NCBI GenBank assembly: GCA_016718565.1
Contig: JADKCZ010000001.1
Location: 1,116,001 to 1,180,000, forward strand
Reading direction: 5' to 3'
DNA: 64,000 nucleotides
From: Anaeromyxobacter sp.
Lineage (GTDB): Bacteria > Myxococcota > Myxococcia > Myxococcales > Anaeromyxobacteraceae
Made by a program: the position numbers and the translations under genes. The notes under the pieces are model-generated. The model made no database searches and had not been told where the DNA came from. It saw nothing but the letters and a program-made list of their open reading frames with translations. This document shows, one piece after another, positions 1-8,646 of this stretch (position 1 is the stretch's first letter; each line of letters begins with the position of its first letter).

Positions 1-2
1 CC

Positions 3-2333
3 CTGGTCGGCGCCGGGAGCCGCACCGTCACCGCCGCGCTGGCCGCCCAGCCCGGCGTGGCCGACACCATCGCGCTGGACGTGGTGGCCGGCCCGGCCAG
101 CGCCCTGGCCTACGCCACCGGCCGCGGCCAGACCGGCCAGGTCGGCACGGCCCTGGCGGCGGCCCTGGTGGTCCGCGCCACCGACCTCTTCGGCAACCCG
201 AAGGCCGGGGTGTCGGTCACCTTCGCCGCCCCCGCCACCGGCACGGTCTCCCCGGCCACCGCGGTGACCGCGGCCGACGGCACCGCCGGCACCACCGCCA
301 CCCTGGGCCAGCTGGCCGGCGCGCAGTCCTTCACGGCCGCCTCGGCCGGGCTCTCCGGCTCGCCGGTGGCCTTCGACGCCACCGCCGCGCCCGGCCCCGC
401 CGCCAGCCTCACCCTGGCCGGCCTGCCGGGTGAGCTGGCGGCCGGCACCAGCAGCACCCTGGTGGTCACCGCCCTCGACGCCTTCGGCAACCTGGCCACC
501 GGCGCCTCCGGCGCCGTGATCTTCACCTCCACCGATCCGGCGGCGGTGCTGCCGGTCGGCGCGGCGCTCTCGGCCGGCACCGGCAGCTTCCCGGTGGTCC
601 TGAGGACGCTGGGCAGCCGCTCGGTCACGGCCCAGGTGCTGGCGCTGGTGGCCACCGCCACCACCAACGTCCTGGCGGCCGCCCCGGCCACCCTGGAGCT
701 GGTGGCCTCACCCGGCACCACCTCCCCGGCGGGCGCGGCCAGCACCTCGCCGGCCACCGTGCTGGTGAAGGACAGCCTGGGCAACGCCCGGTCCGGCGTG
801 GTCGTCACCTTCGCCGCCCCGGCCGGCGCCAGCATCAGCCCGGCCACCGCCACCACCGACGCCAGCGGCCACGCCTCCGCCACCCCCACCGTCGGCACCG
901 CCGTCGGGCCGTACCTCTTCACCGCCAGCGTGGCCGGCCTGGCCGGCTCGCCGGCCTCCTTCACGGTGACCGCCGTGGCCGGCGCCGGCACCAGCCTGAC
1001 GCTGGTGCGGCAGGGCGCCGGGCCGGTCCTCGACTGCGGCTGCTACGTGCTGACGGCGGGCCTGCAGGACCAGTTCGGCAACCCGGTGGCCCAGGGCCTG
1101 ACCGGCGTCACCGTGGCGGTCGGCGGCAGCGCCAGCATCACCGCCACCACGCCGACCTTCGCCGGCCTGCCGGGCCAGTCGGGCACCGGCGCGCTGGGCG
1201 CCGGGGGCACCGCGGCGGTGACCGTCTGCGACCAGACCCCGGAGACCGCCGCCGTCACCGTCTCGGCGGCCGGCCTCACCAGCGCCTCGCTCCCGCTGAC
1301 CTGGCTCCTCGGGCCGGTGGACGCGGCCGCCAGCATCTTCGTGAGCGACACCGCGGCGCTCACCGCCTTCTCCGGGCGGGCCAACCTCACGGTCATGCCG
1401 CGCACCGCCTGCGGCAACCCGGCCGAGCCCGGGCCCACCGTGACCATCGGCCTGAACGGGCCCGGGACCATCACCCCCACCCGCGTCCTGGGCGACGGCG
1501 TGTACGGCGCCACGGTGGCCATCCAGCCCTGCCCCGCCACCCCCGCCACCCAGGTGACCGCCCGCATCGGGGCCCTCGACCTCACGCCCATCGACCTGGT
1601 GGTGACCTGCCTGGCCCCCTCGTCGGCCGAGACCACCGTGGCCTTCGACCGCGCCGAGCTGGTGGTCTGCGACAACGCCGCCAAGGACCGCGTGCAGGTC
1701 ACCGTGACGCCCCGCGACGACGCCGGCGTCGCCATGGGGCCCGGCCACTCGGTGCTGCTGGCGCTGCCCGGCTTCACCGGCGGCCCGGCGGCCGACGCCC
1801 TCGACGGCACCTACACCACCACGCTCACCGCCGCCGGGTGCGCCGCCCCGACCAGCACCCTCGAGGTCACGGTCAACGGCGTGACGCTCACGCCGCCGGG
1901 CGCCTCGATCGGCGTGAGCTGCGCGCCGGTGGACGGCGCGGCCTCCGGCGTCTCGGCCGCCGGGACCCCCGGCGTGGCCGACGGGACCACCCAGGTGGAG
2001 GTGACGGTGGCGGCGGTCAACACCTGCGGCGACCCGGCCCGCGGCCGGGCCGTGGCGCTCACCACCACGCTCGGCACCCTGGGCGCGCCCACCGGCGACA
2101 CCGACGCGGCCGGCACCCACCTCTCGTGGCTCACCGCCACGCAGGCGGGCACCGCCACCGTGAGCGCCACGGTGGGCGGCGTGGCGGTGACGCCGGCCAG
2201 CGTCACCTTCAACGCGCCGCCCGGCGGCGGCGGTGGGGGCTGCGCCAGCGGCGGTGGCGCCGGGCTGCCGGCCCTGGTGCTGGTCGGGCTGGCGCTCCTC
2301 GGCGGGGCCAGGCGGCGGCGTCGGGGGAGGTGA
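3..2333 (+). CDS. Ig-like repeat surface protein with MYXO-CTERM-like tail (5' end outside window)
   Basis: The reading frame is open to the left edge, so the N-terminus and any signal peptide are missing. What remains is a chain of about six to eight Ig-like (Big_1/invasin-type) units of roughly 90-100 residues, rich in Ala, Thr, Gly and Val, with recurring patterns such as FGNPKAGVSVTF and SGSPVAF. The middle units carry paired cysteines that could form disulfides. The C-terminus has a Gly run with one Cys, a hydrophobic stretch (LPALVLVGLALLGG) and a final Arg cluster. This is the layout of a MYXO-CTERM or related surface-sorting tag, so I infer an exported, anchored adhesin-like or structural protein. 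The partner or ligand cannot be read from the sequence. Confidence 0.8.
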   Translation: MVGAGSRTVTAALAAQPGVADTIALDVVAGPASALAYATGRGQTGQVGTALAAALVVRATDLFGNPKAGVSVTFAAPATGTVSPATAVTAADGTAGTTATLGQLAGAQSFTAASAGLSGSPVAFDATAAPGPAASLTLAGLPGELAAGTSSTLVVTALDAFGNLATGASGAVIFTSTDPAAVLPVGAALSAGTGSFPVVLRTLGSRSVTAQVLALVATATTNVLAAAPATLELVASPGTTSPAGAASTSPATVLVKDSLGNARSGVVVTFAAPAGASISPATATTDASGHASATPTVGTAVGPYLFTASVAGLAGSPASFTVTAVAGAGTSLTLVRQGAGPVLDCGCYVLTAGLQDQFGNPVAQGLTGVTVAVGGSASITATTPTFAGLPGQSGTGALGAGGTAAVTVCDQTPETAAVTVSAAGLTSASLPLTWLLGPVDAAASIFVSDTAALTAFSGRANLTVMPRTACGNPAEPGPTVTIGLNGPGTITPTRVLGDGVYGATVAIQPCPATPATQVTARIGALDLTPIDLVVTCLAPSSAETTVAFDRAELVVCDNAAKDRVQVTVTPRDDAGVAMGPGHSVLLALPGFTGGPAADALDGTYTTTLTAAGCAAPTSTLEVTVNGVTLTPPGASIGVSCAPVDGAASGVSAAGTPGVADGTTQVEVTVAAVNTCGDPARGRAVALTTTLGTLGAPTGDTDAAGTHLSWLTATQAGTATVSATVGGVAVTPASVTFNAPPGGGGGGCASGGGAGLPALVLVGLALLGGARRRRRGR

Positions 2334-2346
2334 GGGCGGGGTTGCA

Positions 2347-2389
2347 GTCGGGGTCGCGGTCGGGGTCGCGGTCGGGGTCGCGGTCGGGG
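2347..2389. repeat. Short tandem repeat, 12-bp unit GTCGGGGTCGCG, about 3.6 copies
   Basis: Three full copies of GTCGGGGTCGCG run from 2347 to 2382, followed by a partial GTCGGGG. The unit is two hexamers (GTCGGG/GTCGCG phase) whose complements, GACCCC and GACCGC, also build the long array at 22195-22420. It lies just after the stop codon of the surface-protein gene. Confidence 0.85.
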
Positions 2390-2404
2390 GCTCGCGGCGG
2401 TCTG

Positions 2405-2452
2405 CTCACCCTCTCCCCCACACCGTGGGGGAGAGGGCCGGGGTGAGGGGGC
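2405..2452. repeat. REP-like palindromic element, copy A
   Basis: A perfect 13-bp inverted repeat (CCCTCTCCCCCAC, 2409-2421, and its complement at 2425-2437) has a 3-nt loop and is followed by CCGGGGTGAG. The same core occurs at 3651-3683 and 24187-24232, so it is a dispersed element rather than a unique terminator. It could still act as a transcription stop for the upstream gene. It is in the opposite orientation to the other two copies. Confidence 0.75.
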
Positions 2453-2493
2453 CGCCCGGGGTCGGGGCCCCTCGCCCAAGCGTCCGTTTCCAC

Positions 2494-2525
2494 TCGTCAA
2501 CCTGCTCGGGTCGGCAGGTTGACGA
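2494..2525 (+). promoter_or_regulatory. Predicted BirA (biotin repressor) operator upstream of bioB
   Basis: Half-sites TCGTCAACC (2494-2502) and GGTTGACGA (2517-2525) are exact inverted repeats separated by 14 nt; the symmetry extends to a 14-bp arm (2492-2505 and 2514-2527). The known BirA operator consensus is an inverted TTGTnAACC-type half-site with a 14-16 nt spacer, and this matches it closely. It ends 32 nt before the bioB ATG, as expected for a promoter-overlapping repressor site. I infer biotin-dependent repression of bioB and probably bioF. Confidence 0.8.
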
Positions 2526-2557
2526 GTGCGGCGGCGCCTGACATCCTCGCCGCCCCT

Positions 2558-3628
2558 ATGAAGGCCACGCTCCCAGCAGGTGTCGAGCCCATCTCCGGCG
2601 AGGAGGCCCGCCGGCTCATCCACCACTCCGAGGGGCAGGCGCTCGAGGCGCTCATCGCCCGCGCCGCCCGGGTCCGCCAGGCGGTGCACGGCGCCGAGGT
2701 GGCCCTGTGCGGCATCGTCAACGCCAAGAGCGGCCACTGCCCGGAGGACTGCGGCTTCTGCTCGCAGTCGGCCCACTTCGAGGGGGCCGAGGCGCCCGAG
2801 TACCCGCTCATGAGCGCCCGAGACATCGCCGAGCAGGCCAAGGTGGCCGAGCGGGCCGGCGCCCGCGAGTTCTCCATCGTCACCTCGGGCACCCGGGTGG
2901 CCAAGGAGCAGGAGCTGCGCACCATCGAGGAGGCGGTCAAGCTCATCCGCCAGGAGTCGGGCGTGGAGCCCTGCGCCTCGCTCGGCCTGATGCAGGCGCC
3001 GGAGCTGGCGCGGCTCAAGGACGCCGGGCTGATGCACTACCACCACAACCTGGAGACGGCCCGCAGCTTCTTCGACCAGGTCTGCACCACCCACACCTAC
3101 GACGAGCAGCTCGACACCATCCGCTCGGCGCGCGACCTCGGCTACAAGGTCTGCTCCGGCGGCATCCTCGGCATGGGTGAGTCCCCCGAGCAGCGGGTCG
3201 AGTTCGCCGAGACCATCCGGGACCTGGGCATCGACTGCGTGCCGGTCAACTTCCTCAACCCGCGCCCCGGCACCCCCATGGCCGACGTGAAGGCCATCAC
3301 CCCGGGCGAGTGCCTGGCGGCGGTGGCGGTCTTCCGGCTGATGATGCCCACCGCCCACATCTTCGTCATGGGCGGCCGCGAGGTGAACCTGGGCGAGCTG
3401 CAGCACCGCATCTTCGAGGCCGGCGCCGACGGGACCATGGTGGGCAACTACCTCACCAGCGCCGGCGGCACCCCGGACCAGGTGAACGGCATGGTGAAGG
3501 ACCAGGGGCTCTCGCTGCGCCCGCCCTCCACCGGGAGGTGGGCCTTCACCGGCGAGGCGGAGCACGAGATCCACTGGAACGAGAAGGCCACGACCTCGAA
3601 GGCGCGGTCGCTGCCGGTGGTGCGCTGA
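2558..3628 (+). CDS. bioB: Biotin synthase
   Basis: Radical SAM enzyme inserting sulfur into dethiobiotin in the last step of biotin synthesis. The 356-residue product has the CxxxCxxC motif for the [4Fe-4S] cluster at C61, C65 and C68 (within GHCPEDCGFCSQ). Conserved family blocks follow, including YHHNLETARSFF and FLNPRPGTP. I chose ATG 2558 because the upstream in-frame TTG at 2519 lies inside the BirA operator. No strong Shine-Dalgarno sequence precedes the ATG. bioF follows after 95 nt, and the two are probably co-transcribed under biotin control. Confidence 0.95.
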   Translation: MKATLPAGVEPISGEEARRLIHHSEGQALEALIARAARVRQAVHGAEVALCGIVNAKSGHCPEDCGFCSQSAHFEGAEAPEYPLMSARDIAEQAKVAERAGAREFSIVTSGTRVAKEQELRTIEEAVKLIRQESGVEPCASLGLMQAPELARLKDAGLMHYHHNLETARSFFDQVCTTHTYDEQLDTIRSARDLGYKVCSGGILGMGESPEQRVEFAETIRDLGIDCVPVNFLNPRPGTPMADVKAITPGECLAAVAVFRLMMPTAHIFVMGGREVNLGELQHRIFEAGADGTMVGNYLTSAGGTPDQVNGMVKDQGLSLRPPSTGRWAFTGEAEHEIHWNEKATTSKARSLPVVR

Positions 3629-3650
3629 GCCGAGCGAGCCCCGCGGACGC

Positions 3651-3683
3651 CCCTCACCCCGGCCTCTCCCCTGAGGGGAGAGG
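3651..3683. repeat. REP-like palindromic element, copy B
   Basis: CCTCTCCCC (3663-3671) and GGGGAGAGG (3675-3683) form a 9-bp stem with a TGA loop, preceded by CCCTCACCCCGG. It is a shorter copy of the element at 24187-24232 in the same orientation. It sits inside the bioB-bioF intergenic gap. Confidence 0.7.
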
Positions 3684-3723
3684 AGGAACTGCGGGCCACC
3701 TGCCCCCGACCCACCTCGGCCCG

Positions 3724-4911
3724 ATGACCCGCACCGCCCTCGACTGGATCGACCGCGAGCTCGCCGACCTGGAGCAGAAGGGGCTGCGCCGCTCGCTCGA
3801 GCCGCTCTCCTCGGCCCAGGGCCCGCTGGTCCGGGTGGGCGGGCGGGTCCTGGTCAACCTCTGCTCCAACGACTACCTGGGGCTGGCCAGCGACCCGCGC
3901 CTCACCCAGGCCGCGGCCGCGGCGGCGCTGGCCGAGGGGGCCGGGGCCGGCGCGTCGCGCCTGGTGGCCGGGGATCTCGCCATCCACGGGCGGCTGGAGG
4001 CGGCGCTGGCCTCGCTGCACCGGGCCGAGGCGGCCCTGCTCTTCAACTCCGGCTACCACGCCAACGTCGGGGTGCCGGCCGCGCTGGTGGGGCGCGGCGA
4101 CGCCATCTTCTCCGACGTGCTCAACCACGCCTCCATCGTGGACGGGGCGCTGCTCTCCCGGGCCGGGCTGGTCCGCTACCGCCACCTGGACGTGACCGAG
4201 CTCGGCGACCTGCTGGCCGCCTCCACGGCCCGCCGCAAGCTGGTGGTCACCGACGCGGTCTTCTCCATGGACGGCGACGCCGCGCCGCTCGGGGCCATCG
4301 CCGACCTGTGCGACCGCCACGGCGCCATGCTCTACGTGGACGAGGCCCACGCGGTGGGGGTCCTGGGGCCCACCGGCGCCGGGCTGGCCGAGCAGCTCGG
4401 GGTCAAGGACCGGGTGGACGTGGAGATGGGCACGCTCGGCAAGGGGCTGGGCGCCTTCGGCGCTTACGTGGCCGGCTCGGCGCGGCTGCGCCAGCTCCTC
4501 ATCTCGCGGGCGCGGTCCTTCGTCTTCACCACCGCGCTGCCGCCGGCCGCCTGCGGGGCGGCCCTGGCGGCGCTCCAGGTGGTGCGCGACGAGCCGGCGC
4601 GGCGGGCCCGGCTCCACGCGCTGATGGCCCACCTCAAGGCCGGGCTCACGGCCCGCGGCTTCGACGTGGCGCGGGTGGCCTCGCCCATCTTCCCGGTGGT
4701 GCTGGGCAGCGAGGCCCGGGCCCTGGCGGCGGCCCAGGGGCTGCGGGCGCGGGGCTTCTTCGTGCGCGCCATCCGGCCGCCCACCGTGCCGCGCGGCACC
4801 AGCCGCCTCCGGGTGGCGCTCACCGCCGGCCACGACGAGGCGCAGCTGGACGCCTTCCTGGGCGCGCTCGACGAGGTGCTGCCCGGGCTGCCGCCGGCCG
4901 GGCCGGCCTGA
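3724..4911 (+). CDS. bioF: 8-amino-7-oxononanoate synthase
   Basis: PLP-dependent alpha-oxoamine synthase that condenses pimeloyl-thioester with alanine, an early step of biotin synthesis. The 395-residue product has the usual family length. Diagnostic blocks are SNDYLGLA (48-55), GAGASRLVAGD, the DEAHAVG loop (206-212) and the PLP lysine K240 in TLGKGLGAFG. The reading frame is open further upstream, but ATG 3724 opens directly on the typical N-terminus (helix containing WIDREL). It lies 95 nt after bioB with a REP-like palindrome in the gap. Confidence 0.93.
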   Translation: MTRTALDWIDRELADLEQKGLRRSLEPLSSAQGPLVRVGGRVLVNLCSNDYLGLASDPRLTQAAAAAALAEGAGAGASRLVAGDLAIHGRLEAALASLHRAEAALLFNSGYHANVGVPAALVGRGDAIFSDVLNHASIVDGALLSRAGLVRYRHLDVTELGDLLAASTARRKLVVTDAVFSMDGDAAPLGAIADLCDRHGAMLYVDEAHAVGVLGPTGAGLAEQLGVKDRVDVEMGTLGKGLGAFGAYVAGSARLRQLLISRARSFVFTTALPPAACGAALAALQVVRDEPARRARLHALMAHLKAGLTARGFDVARVASPIFPVVLGSEARALAAAQGLRARGFFVRAIRPPTVPRGTSRLRVALTAGHDEAQLDAFLGALDEVLPGLPPAGPA

Positions 4912-4921
4912 CGGCGGCCGC

Positions 4922-5374
4922 TCAGCGCCGCGCCACCCGCCCCAGCAGCGTCTGGATCTCGAACGGGCTGCCGCCCTGGCGGCCGCCGTCGGTGGCGGTG
5001 AAGGTCCCGCCGCCGGTGAGCCCGGCGTAGCCGCCGGTGGCGCCGCTGACCCACCAGCGGCCGAAGATGGGCGGGAAGGCGGCGCCCACCGTCTCCACCT
5101 GCAGGGTGAGGGTCAGGGTGCCGAGCGCCCCCTCCAGCACCCGCTCCACCGACTTGTCCGGCCCCACCAGCGAGCCGCGGTCGCGGGCCACGCCGCGGTC
5201 GGCCAGCGGGCCGGCGCCCAGGGTGAAGTCGCCGGTGAACTGCCAGGGCGGGAAGCGGACCACGATCTCGGCGCGCGCCCCGTCGGCCGGCGGGGCGCGC
5301 GGCGGCGGCGCCGCCGGGGCCGGCGCGGTGGGGGCCGCCAGGAGCAGGGCGGCCAGCAGCCCGGCCGCGCTCAC
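4922..5374 (-). CDS. Small secreted protein, last gene of the kinase operon
   Basis: A 150-residue product starts at GTG 5374, which overlaps the stop of the upstream kinase gene by 4 nt (GTGA). A GGAGG sits 6 nt upstream of the start. The N-terminus (SAAGLLAALLLAAPTAPAPA) reads as a signal peptide followed by a Pro/Ala linker. The mature part ends in Gly/Thr-rich beta strands including SGATGGYAGLTGGGTF, a pattern seen in small secreted beta-barrel proteins of the allene-oxide-cyclase-like type; that resemblance is only suggestive. The function is unknown. Coupling to a sigma factor and a kinase suggests an envelope role. Confidence 0.7.
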   Translation of the reverse strand: MSAAGLLAALLLAAPTAPAPAAPPPRAPPADGARAEIVVRFPPWQFTGDFTLGAGPLADRGVARDRGSLVGPDKSVERVLEGALGTLTLTLQVETVGAAFPPIFGRWWVSGATGGYAGLTGGGTFTATDGGRQGGSPFEIQTLLGRVARR

Positions 5375-8300
5375 GTGCCCCTCCGGTCCCGCTCCGGCTC
5401 GAGCGAGGCCCGGGAGCCGCCCGTGCCCGCCGGGGCGGCCGGCGTGGCCGGGGGCTCGCGGCCGTGGCGCCGCTCGCAGGCGTCGTGGCGTCGCCGGGCC
5501 TCGGCCTCCGCCTCGTCCAGGAGGTGCATGCGCTGGGCGGTGGTGAGGCAGGCGCCGGTGGCGGCGGCCAGCCGCTCGCGCAGCAGCGGCCAGTCCACCG
5601 CGGTGATGCGGGCGGTGCCGTCGGACGAGGCCGAGGCCAGCTCGCGCCCGTCCGGCCGGAAGGCCAGGTGGGAGACCAGCCCCTGGTGGCCGCGCAGCAC
5701 CACCGGCTCGCCGCGGCCGTCGGCCGAGACCACCCGGACCGAGCCGTCGGCGCTGGCCAGCGCCAGGCGCGCGCCGTCGGCGCTCCAGGCCGGCGCCCAG
5801 AGCCGCTCCGGCCAGGCCTGCAGCGGCGGCAGCTCGGTGAGGTCGGCGGTCCGGAAGAGGCGCAGCGGGCCGTCCACCTCGGCCACCGCCAGGACGTCGC
5901 CGGCCGGCGAGAGGCCGGCCCGGTAGACGGCCCGGTCGGCGCGCAGGGTGCGGGCCGGGCCGCCCGCGGCGGGCCAGAGCCGCACCGTGGCGTCGAACTG
6001 GGAGGCCGAGGCCACGGTCCGTCCGTCGGGCGAGAAGGCCACGTGCGTCACCCCGGCCTCGTGCCCGGTGAGGCGCAGCGGCGCGCCGCCGCCCGGGCCG
6101 TGCACCCGCACCACCCCGTCGAGCGCGGCGGTGGCGATGCGCCCGCCGTCCGGGCTCCAGGCGGCGAAGAGCAGCGGGGCGCCGGCCGGCGGCAGCTCGC
6201 GCACCAGCGCGCCGTCGTCGCAGCGCCACACCCGCGCCACCCCGTCCTCGGAGGCCGTCAGCACCAGCCGCTCGCCGGGGTCGAGCCCGGCCGAGTGGAT
6301 CATGCCGGCCGGGTCGGTGATGACCAGCAGCTCGCGGCCGGTGGCCCGATCCCACAGCCGGGCGGTGCCGTCGTGGCCCGAGGTGAGGAGCCGGGTGCCG
6401 TCGCGGCTCCACTCCACGGTGTCGAGGTGGCCGTGGTGGCCGATCAGCACGTCGGGCCCGCCGGGCGCGGCCACCGGCCAGACACGCAGCGTCCCCTCGC
6501 GGGAGCGGCCCACCACCCGCGCGCCGTCCGGGGTGAAGGCGGCGCCGGCCAGCGACGGCCCCTCCAGCGCCACCGGCGCGGCCTCGCCGTCGGCGCGCCA
6601 CAGCAGGGCCCGGCCGTCGCTCGAGAAGGTGAGGAGCCGCTCCCCGGCCGCCGACCAGGCCAGCGCGAAGGGGGCCCGGTGGGCCCGGCGGCGGGCCGGC
6701 TCGCCCGCGCCGGAGGTGGCCTGCACCGTCAGCGTGCCGTCGGCGGCGGCGCTGGCCAGCCGGGCGCCGTCGGGCGACCAGGCCAGGCCGGTCACCGGCG
6801 CCCCGGCGGCGCCCAGGGTGGCGAGCGGGACCAGCCGCGGTCCGAGGAGGCGGATCTGGCCGTCCTCGCCGGCCACCGCCAGCCGCTGGCCGCCCGGGGC
6901 CACCACCAGGGCCAGGGCCGGCGTGGCGGTGGCCAGCCGCTCCAGCGCCGCGGCGGTGCGCCCGTCGAAGCGCCGCACCACCCCCTCGCCGTCGGCGGTG
7001 TAGAGGGAGCGGCCGTCGGGGGAGAAGGCCAGGTCGAGCACCGGGGCGTCGTGGACCGCGGTGGCGATCACCGAGAGGGCCGCCAGGTCCACCAGCCGGA
7101 CCCTCCCGTCCTGGGAGGCCACCGCGGCGCGCCCCCCGTCCGGCGAGAGGCGCAGCCGCACCAGCGGCACCTGGCCGAGCGGCAGGGAGGATGGGGTGGC
7201 CGCCGGGGCGCCGTTGTCCGGGGTCGCCGCCAGCCGGTGGAGGTGCAGCGCCCCCTCGTGGCCGGCCGCCACCAGCCGCGCCCCGTCCGGCGTGAAGGCC
7301 AGGTCGTTCACCCGGGTGCCCGGGTGGCGCAGCACCAGCGGGGCCCCCCTGCCGTCGGTGCGGAACACCGTGGTGGTGCCGTCGCGCATCCCGGCCGCCG
7401 CCAGCGCCCCGTCCGGCGAGAGGGCCAGCGCGAAGCCGCCACGGGCCCCCTCCAGCGCCGCGCTCGGGATGGCCAGGTGGAGCACCCGCTGGGCCACCTC
7501 CACCGCCCGCGGCGGCGGGTCGTCGGGCAGCTCGGCCAGCAGCAGCGCCGCCAGCAGCGGGTCGGCGGCGGCGTCGGCGGCGGCCAGCAGCCGGCTCTGC
7601 CGCAGGGCCAGCTCGGCGGCGGCGCGGGCCCGCACCTGGGCCGAGGCCACCAGCCCGGCCACCACCAGGGAGGCCGCCCCGGCCGCCCACAGCAGCCGCC
7701 GCAGCCGGCGCCGCCGCACCGCCCGCCCCTCGGCCTGGGCGCGCACCGCGTAGGCCCGCTCCACCCGCTCCAGCCCGGCCAGCCAGGCCGCCGCGTCCTG
7801 CGGCCGGCCGGCCGGGTCGCGCGACAGGGCGCCCAGCAGCAGCGCCACCAGCTCGGGCGGCGGGTCGGCCAGCGGCAGGGGCGGGGGCGGGCCGGGCTCG
7901 GCCGCCGCCGAGCGGCCGCCGGCCACCGGGTAGGGGAGGGCCCCGGTGAGCGACTCGTGGAGCACCGCCGCGGCGCCGAAGACGTCGGCGCGGGCGTCCT
8001 CGGGCTCGCCGCGCTGCTGCTCCGGCGCCATGTAGGCCGGCGTGCCGGCCGCCAGCGAGGCGCGCCCCATGATGGAGGCCAGGCCGAAGTCCACCAGCTT
8101 CACCGCGCCCACCTCGGTGAGGAAGACGTTGCCGGGCTTGAGGTCGCGGTGCAGCACCCCGGCGGCGTGGGCGGCGTCGAGGCCGCGGGCCACCTCCAGC
8201 GCCACCCGCAGCGCCTCGGCCGGCGGCAGCGGGCCGCGCCGCAGCCGCGCCGCCAGCGTCTCGCCGCGCAAGAGCTCCATGATCAGGTAGGGGGTGCCCT

Positions 8301-8646
8301 CGTGGACCCCGGAGTCGTGCAGGGTCACCACGTTGGGGTGGTTGAGCCGGGCGGCCGCCTCGGCCTCCGCCTTGAGCGGCGCGGCCAGCATCTCCAGGGC
8401 CCGCGTCCGCACCGGCCGGATGGCCTTGAAGGCCACCAGCCGCCCCAGGTCCCGATCGAGCGCCTCGAAGACCAGCCCGAAGCCGCCCCGCCCCAGCTCG
8501 CGGCGGAGCTCGAAGCGGCCGGCCACCACGTCGCCCGGGCGCAGCTCGGGCAGGAGCGCCTCGGGGGAGCGATCCGGCGACTCGGCCAGCTCGGAGAGGA
8601 GCGCCGAGATGGAGCTGGCGGGCTCGTCGCGGGTCGGGGCGGTCAC
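5371..8646 (-). CDS. Ser/Thr protein kinase with transmembrane helix and WD40 repeat domain
   Basis: The 1091-residue product has a Hanks-type kinase domain at about 43-295: glycine loop GRGGFG, Lys K74, HRDLKPGN with D168, DFG at 186-188 and the GTPAYMAPEQ activation segment. A hydrophobic segment at about 318-336 is a single membrane span. From about 395 to 1050 there are a dozen or more WD40-type repeats (LAFSPDGRSL-like blocks), predicted as beta-propellers. The C-terminus has an ACLT...RRHDACERRHGR block typical of such kinases. The start GTG 8646 overlaps the stop of the sigma-like gene (GTGA), and the stop overlaps the next gene the same way. All catalytic residues are present, so it should be active. 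Confidence 0.93.
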   Translation of the reverse strand: MTAPTRDEPASSISALLSELAESPDRSPEALLPELRPGDVVAGRFELRRELGRGGFGLVFEALDRDLGRLVAFKAIRPVRTRALEMLAAPLKAEAEAAARLNHPNVVTLHDSGVHEGTPYLIMELLRGETLAARLRRGPLPPAEALRVALEVARGLDAAHAAGVLHRDLKPGNVFLTEVGAVKLVDFGLASIMGRASLAAGTPAYMAPEQQRGEPEDARADVFGAAAVLHESLTGALPYPVAGGRSAAAEPGPPPPLPLADPPPELVALLLGALSRDPAGRPQDAAAWLAGLERVERAYAVRAQAEGRAVRRRRLRRLLWAAGAASLVVAGLVASAQVRARAAAELALRQSRLLAAADAAADPLLAALLLAELPDDPPPRAVEVAQRVLHLAIPSAALEGARGGFALALSPDGALAAAGMRDGTTTVFRTDGRGAPLVLRHPGTRVNDLAFTPDGARLVAAGHEGALHLHRLAATPDNGAPAATPSSLPLGQVPLVRLRLSPDGGRAAVASQDGRVRLVDLAALSVIATAVHDAPVLDLAFSPDGRSLYTADGEGVVRRFDGRTAAALERLATATPALALVVAPGGQRLAVAGEDGQIRLLGPRLVPLATLGAAGAPVTGLAWSPDGARLASAAADGTLTVQATSGAGEPARRRAHRAPFALAWSAAGERLLTFSSDGRALLWRADGEAAPVALEGPSLAGAAFTPDGARVVGRSREGTLRVWPVAAPGGPDVLIGHHGHLDTVEWSRDGTRLLTSGHDGTARLWDRATGRELLVITDPAGMIHSAGLDPGERLVLTASEDGVARVWRCDDGALVRELPPAGAPLLFAAWSPDGGRIATAALDGVVRVHGPGGGAPLRLTGHEAGVTHVAFSPDGRTVASASQFDATVRLWPAAGGPARTLRADRAVYRAGLSPAGDVLAVAEVDGPLRLFRTADLTELPPLQAWPERLWAPAWSADGARLALASADGSVRVVSADGRGEPVVLRGHQGLVSHLAFRPDGRELASASSDGTARITAVDWPLLRERLAAATGACLTTAQRMHLLDEAEAEARRRHDACERRHGREPPATPAAPAGTGGSRASLEPERDRRGT

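Noticed and set aside
708..2120. Minus-strand open frame opposite the Ig-like repeat gene
   Set aside because: Gly/Arg/His-rich shadow of a clear repeat protein in the other strand.
2519..2557. TTG start giving bioB 13 extra residues
   Set aside because: The TTG lies inside the BirA-type operator; ATG 2558 gives the normal N-terminus.
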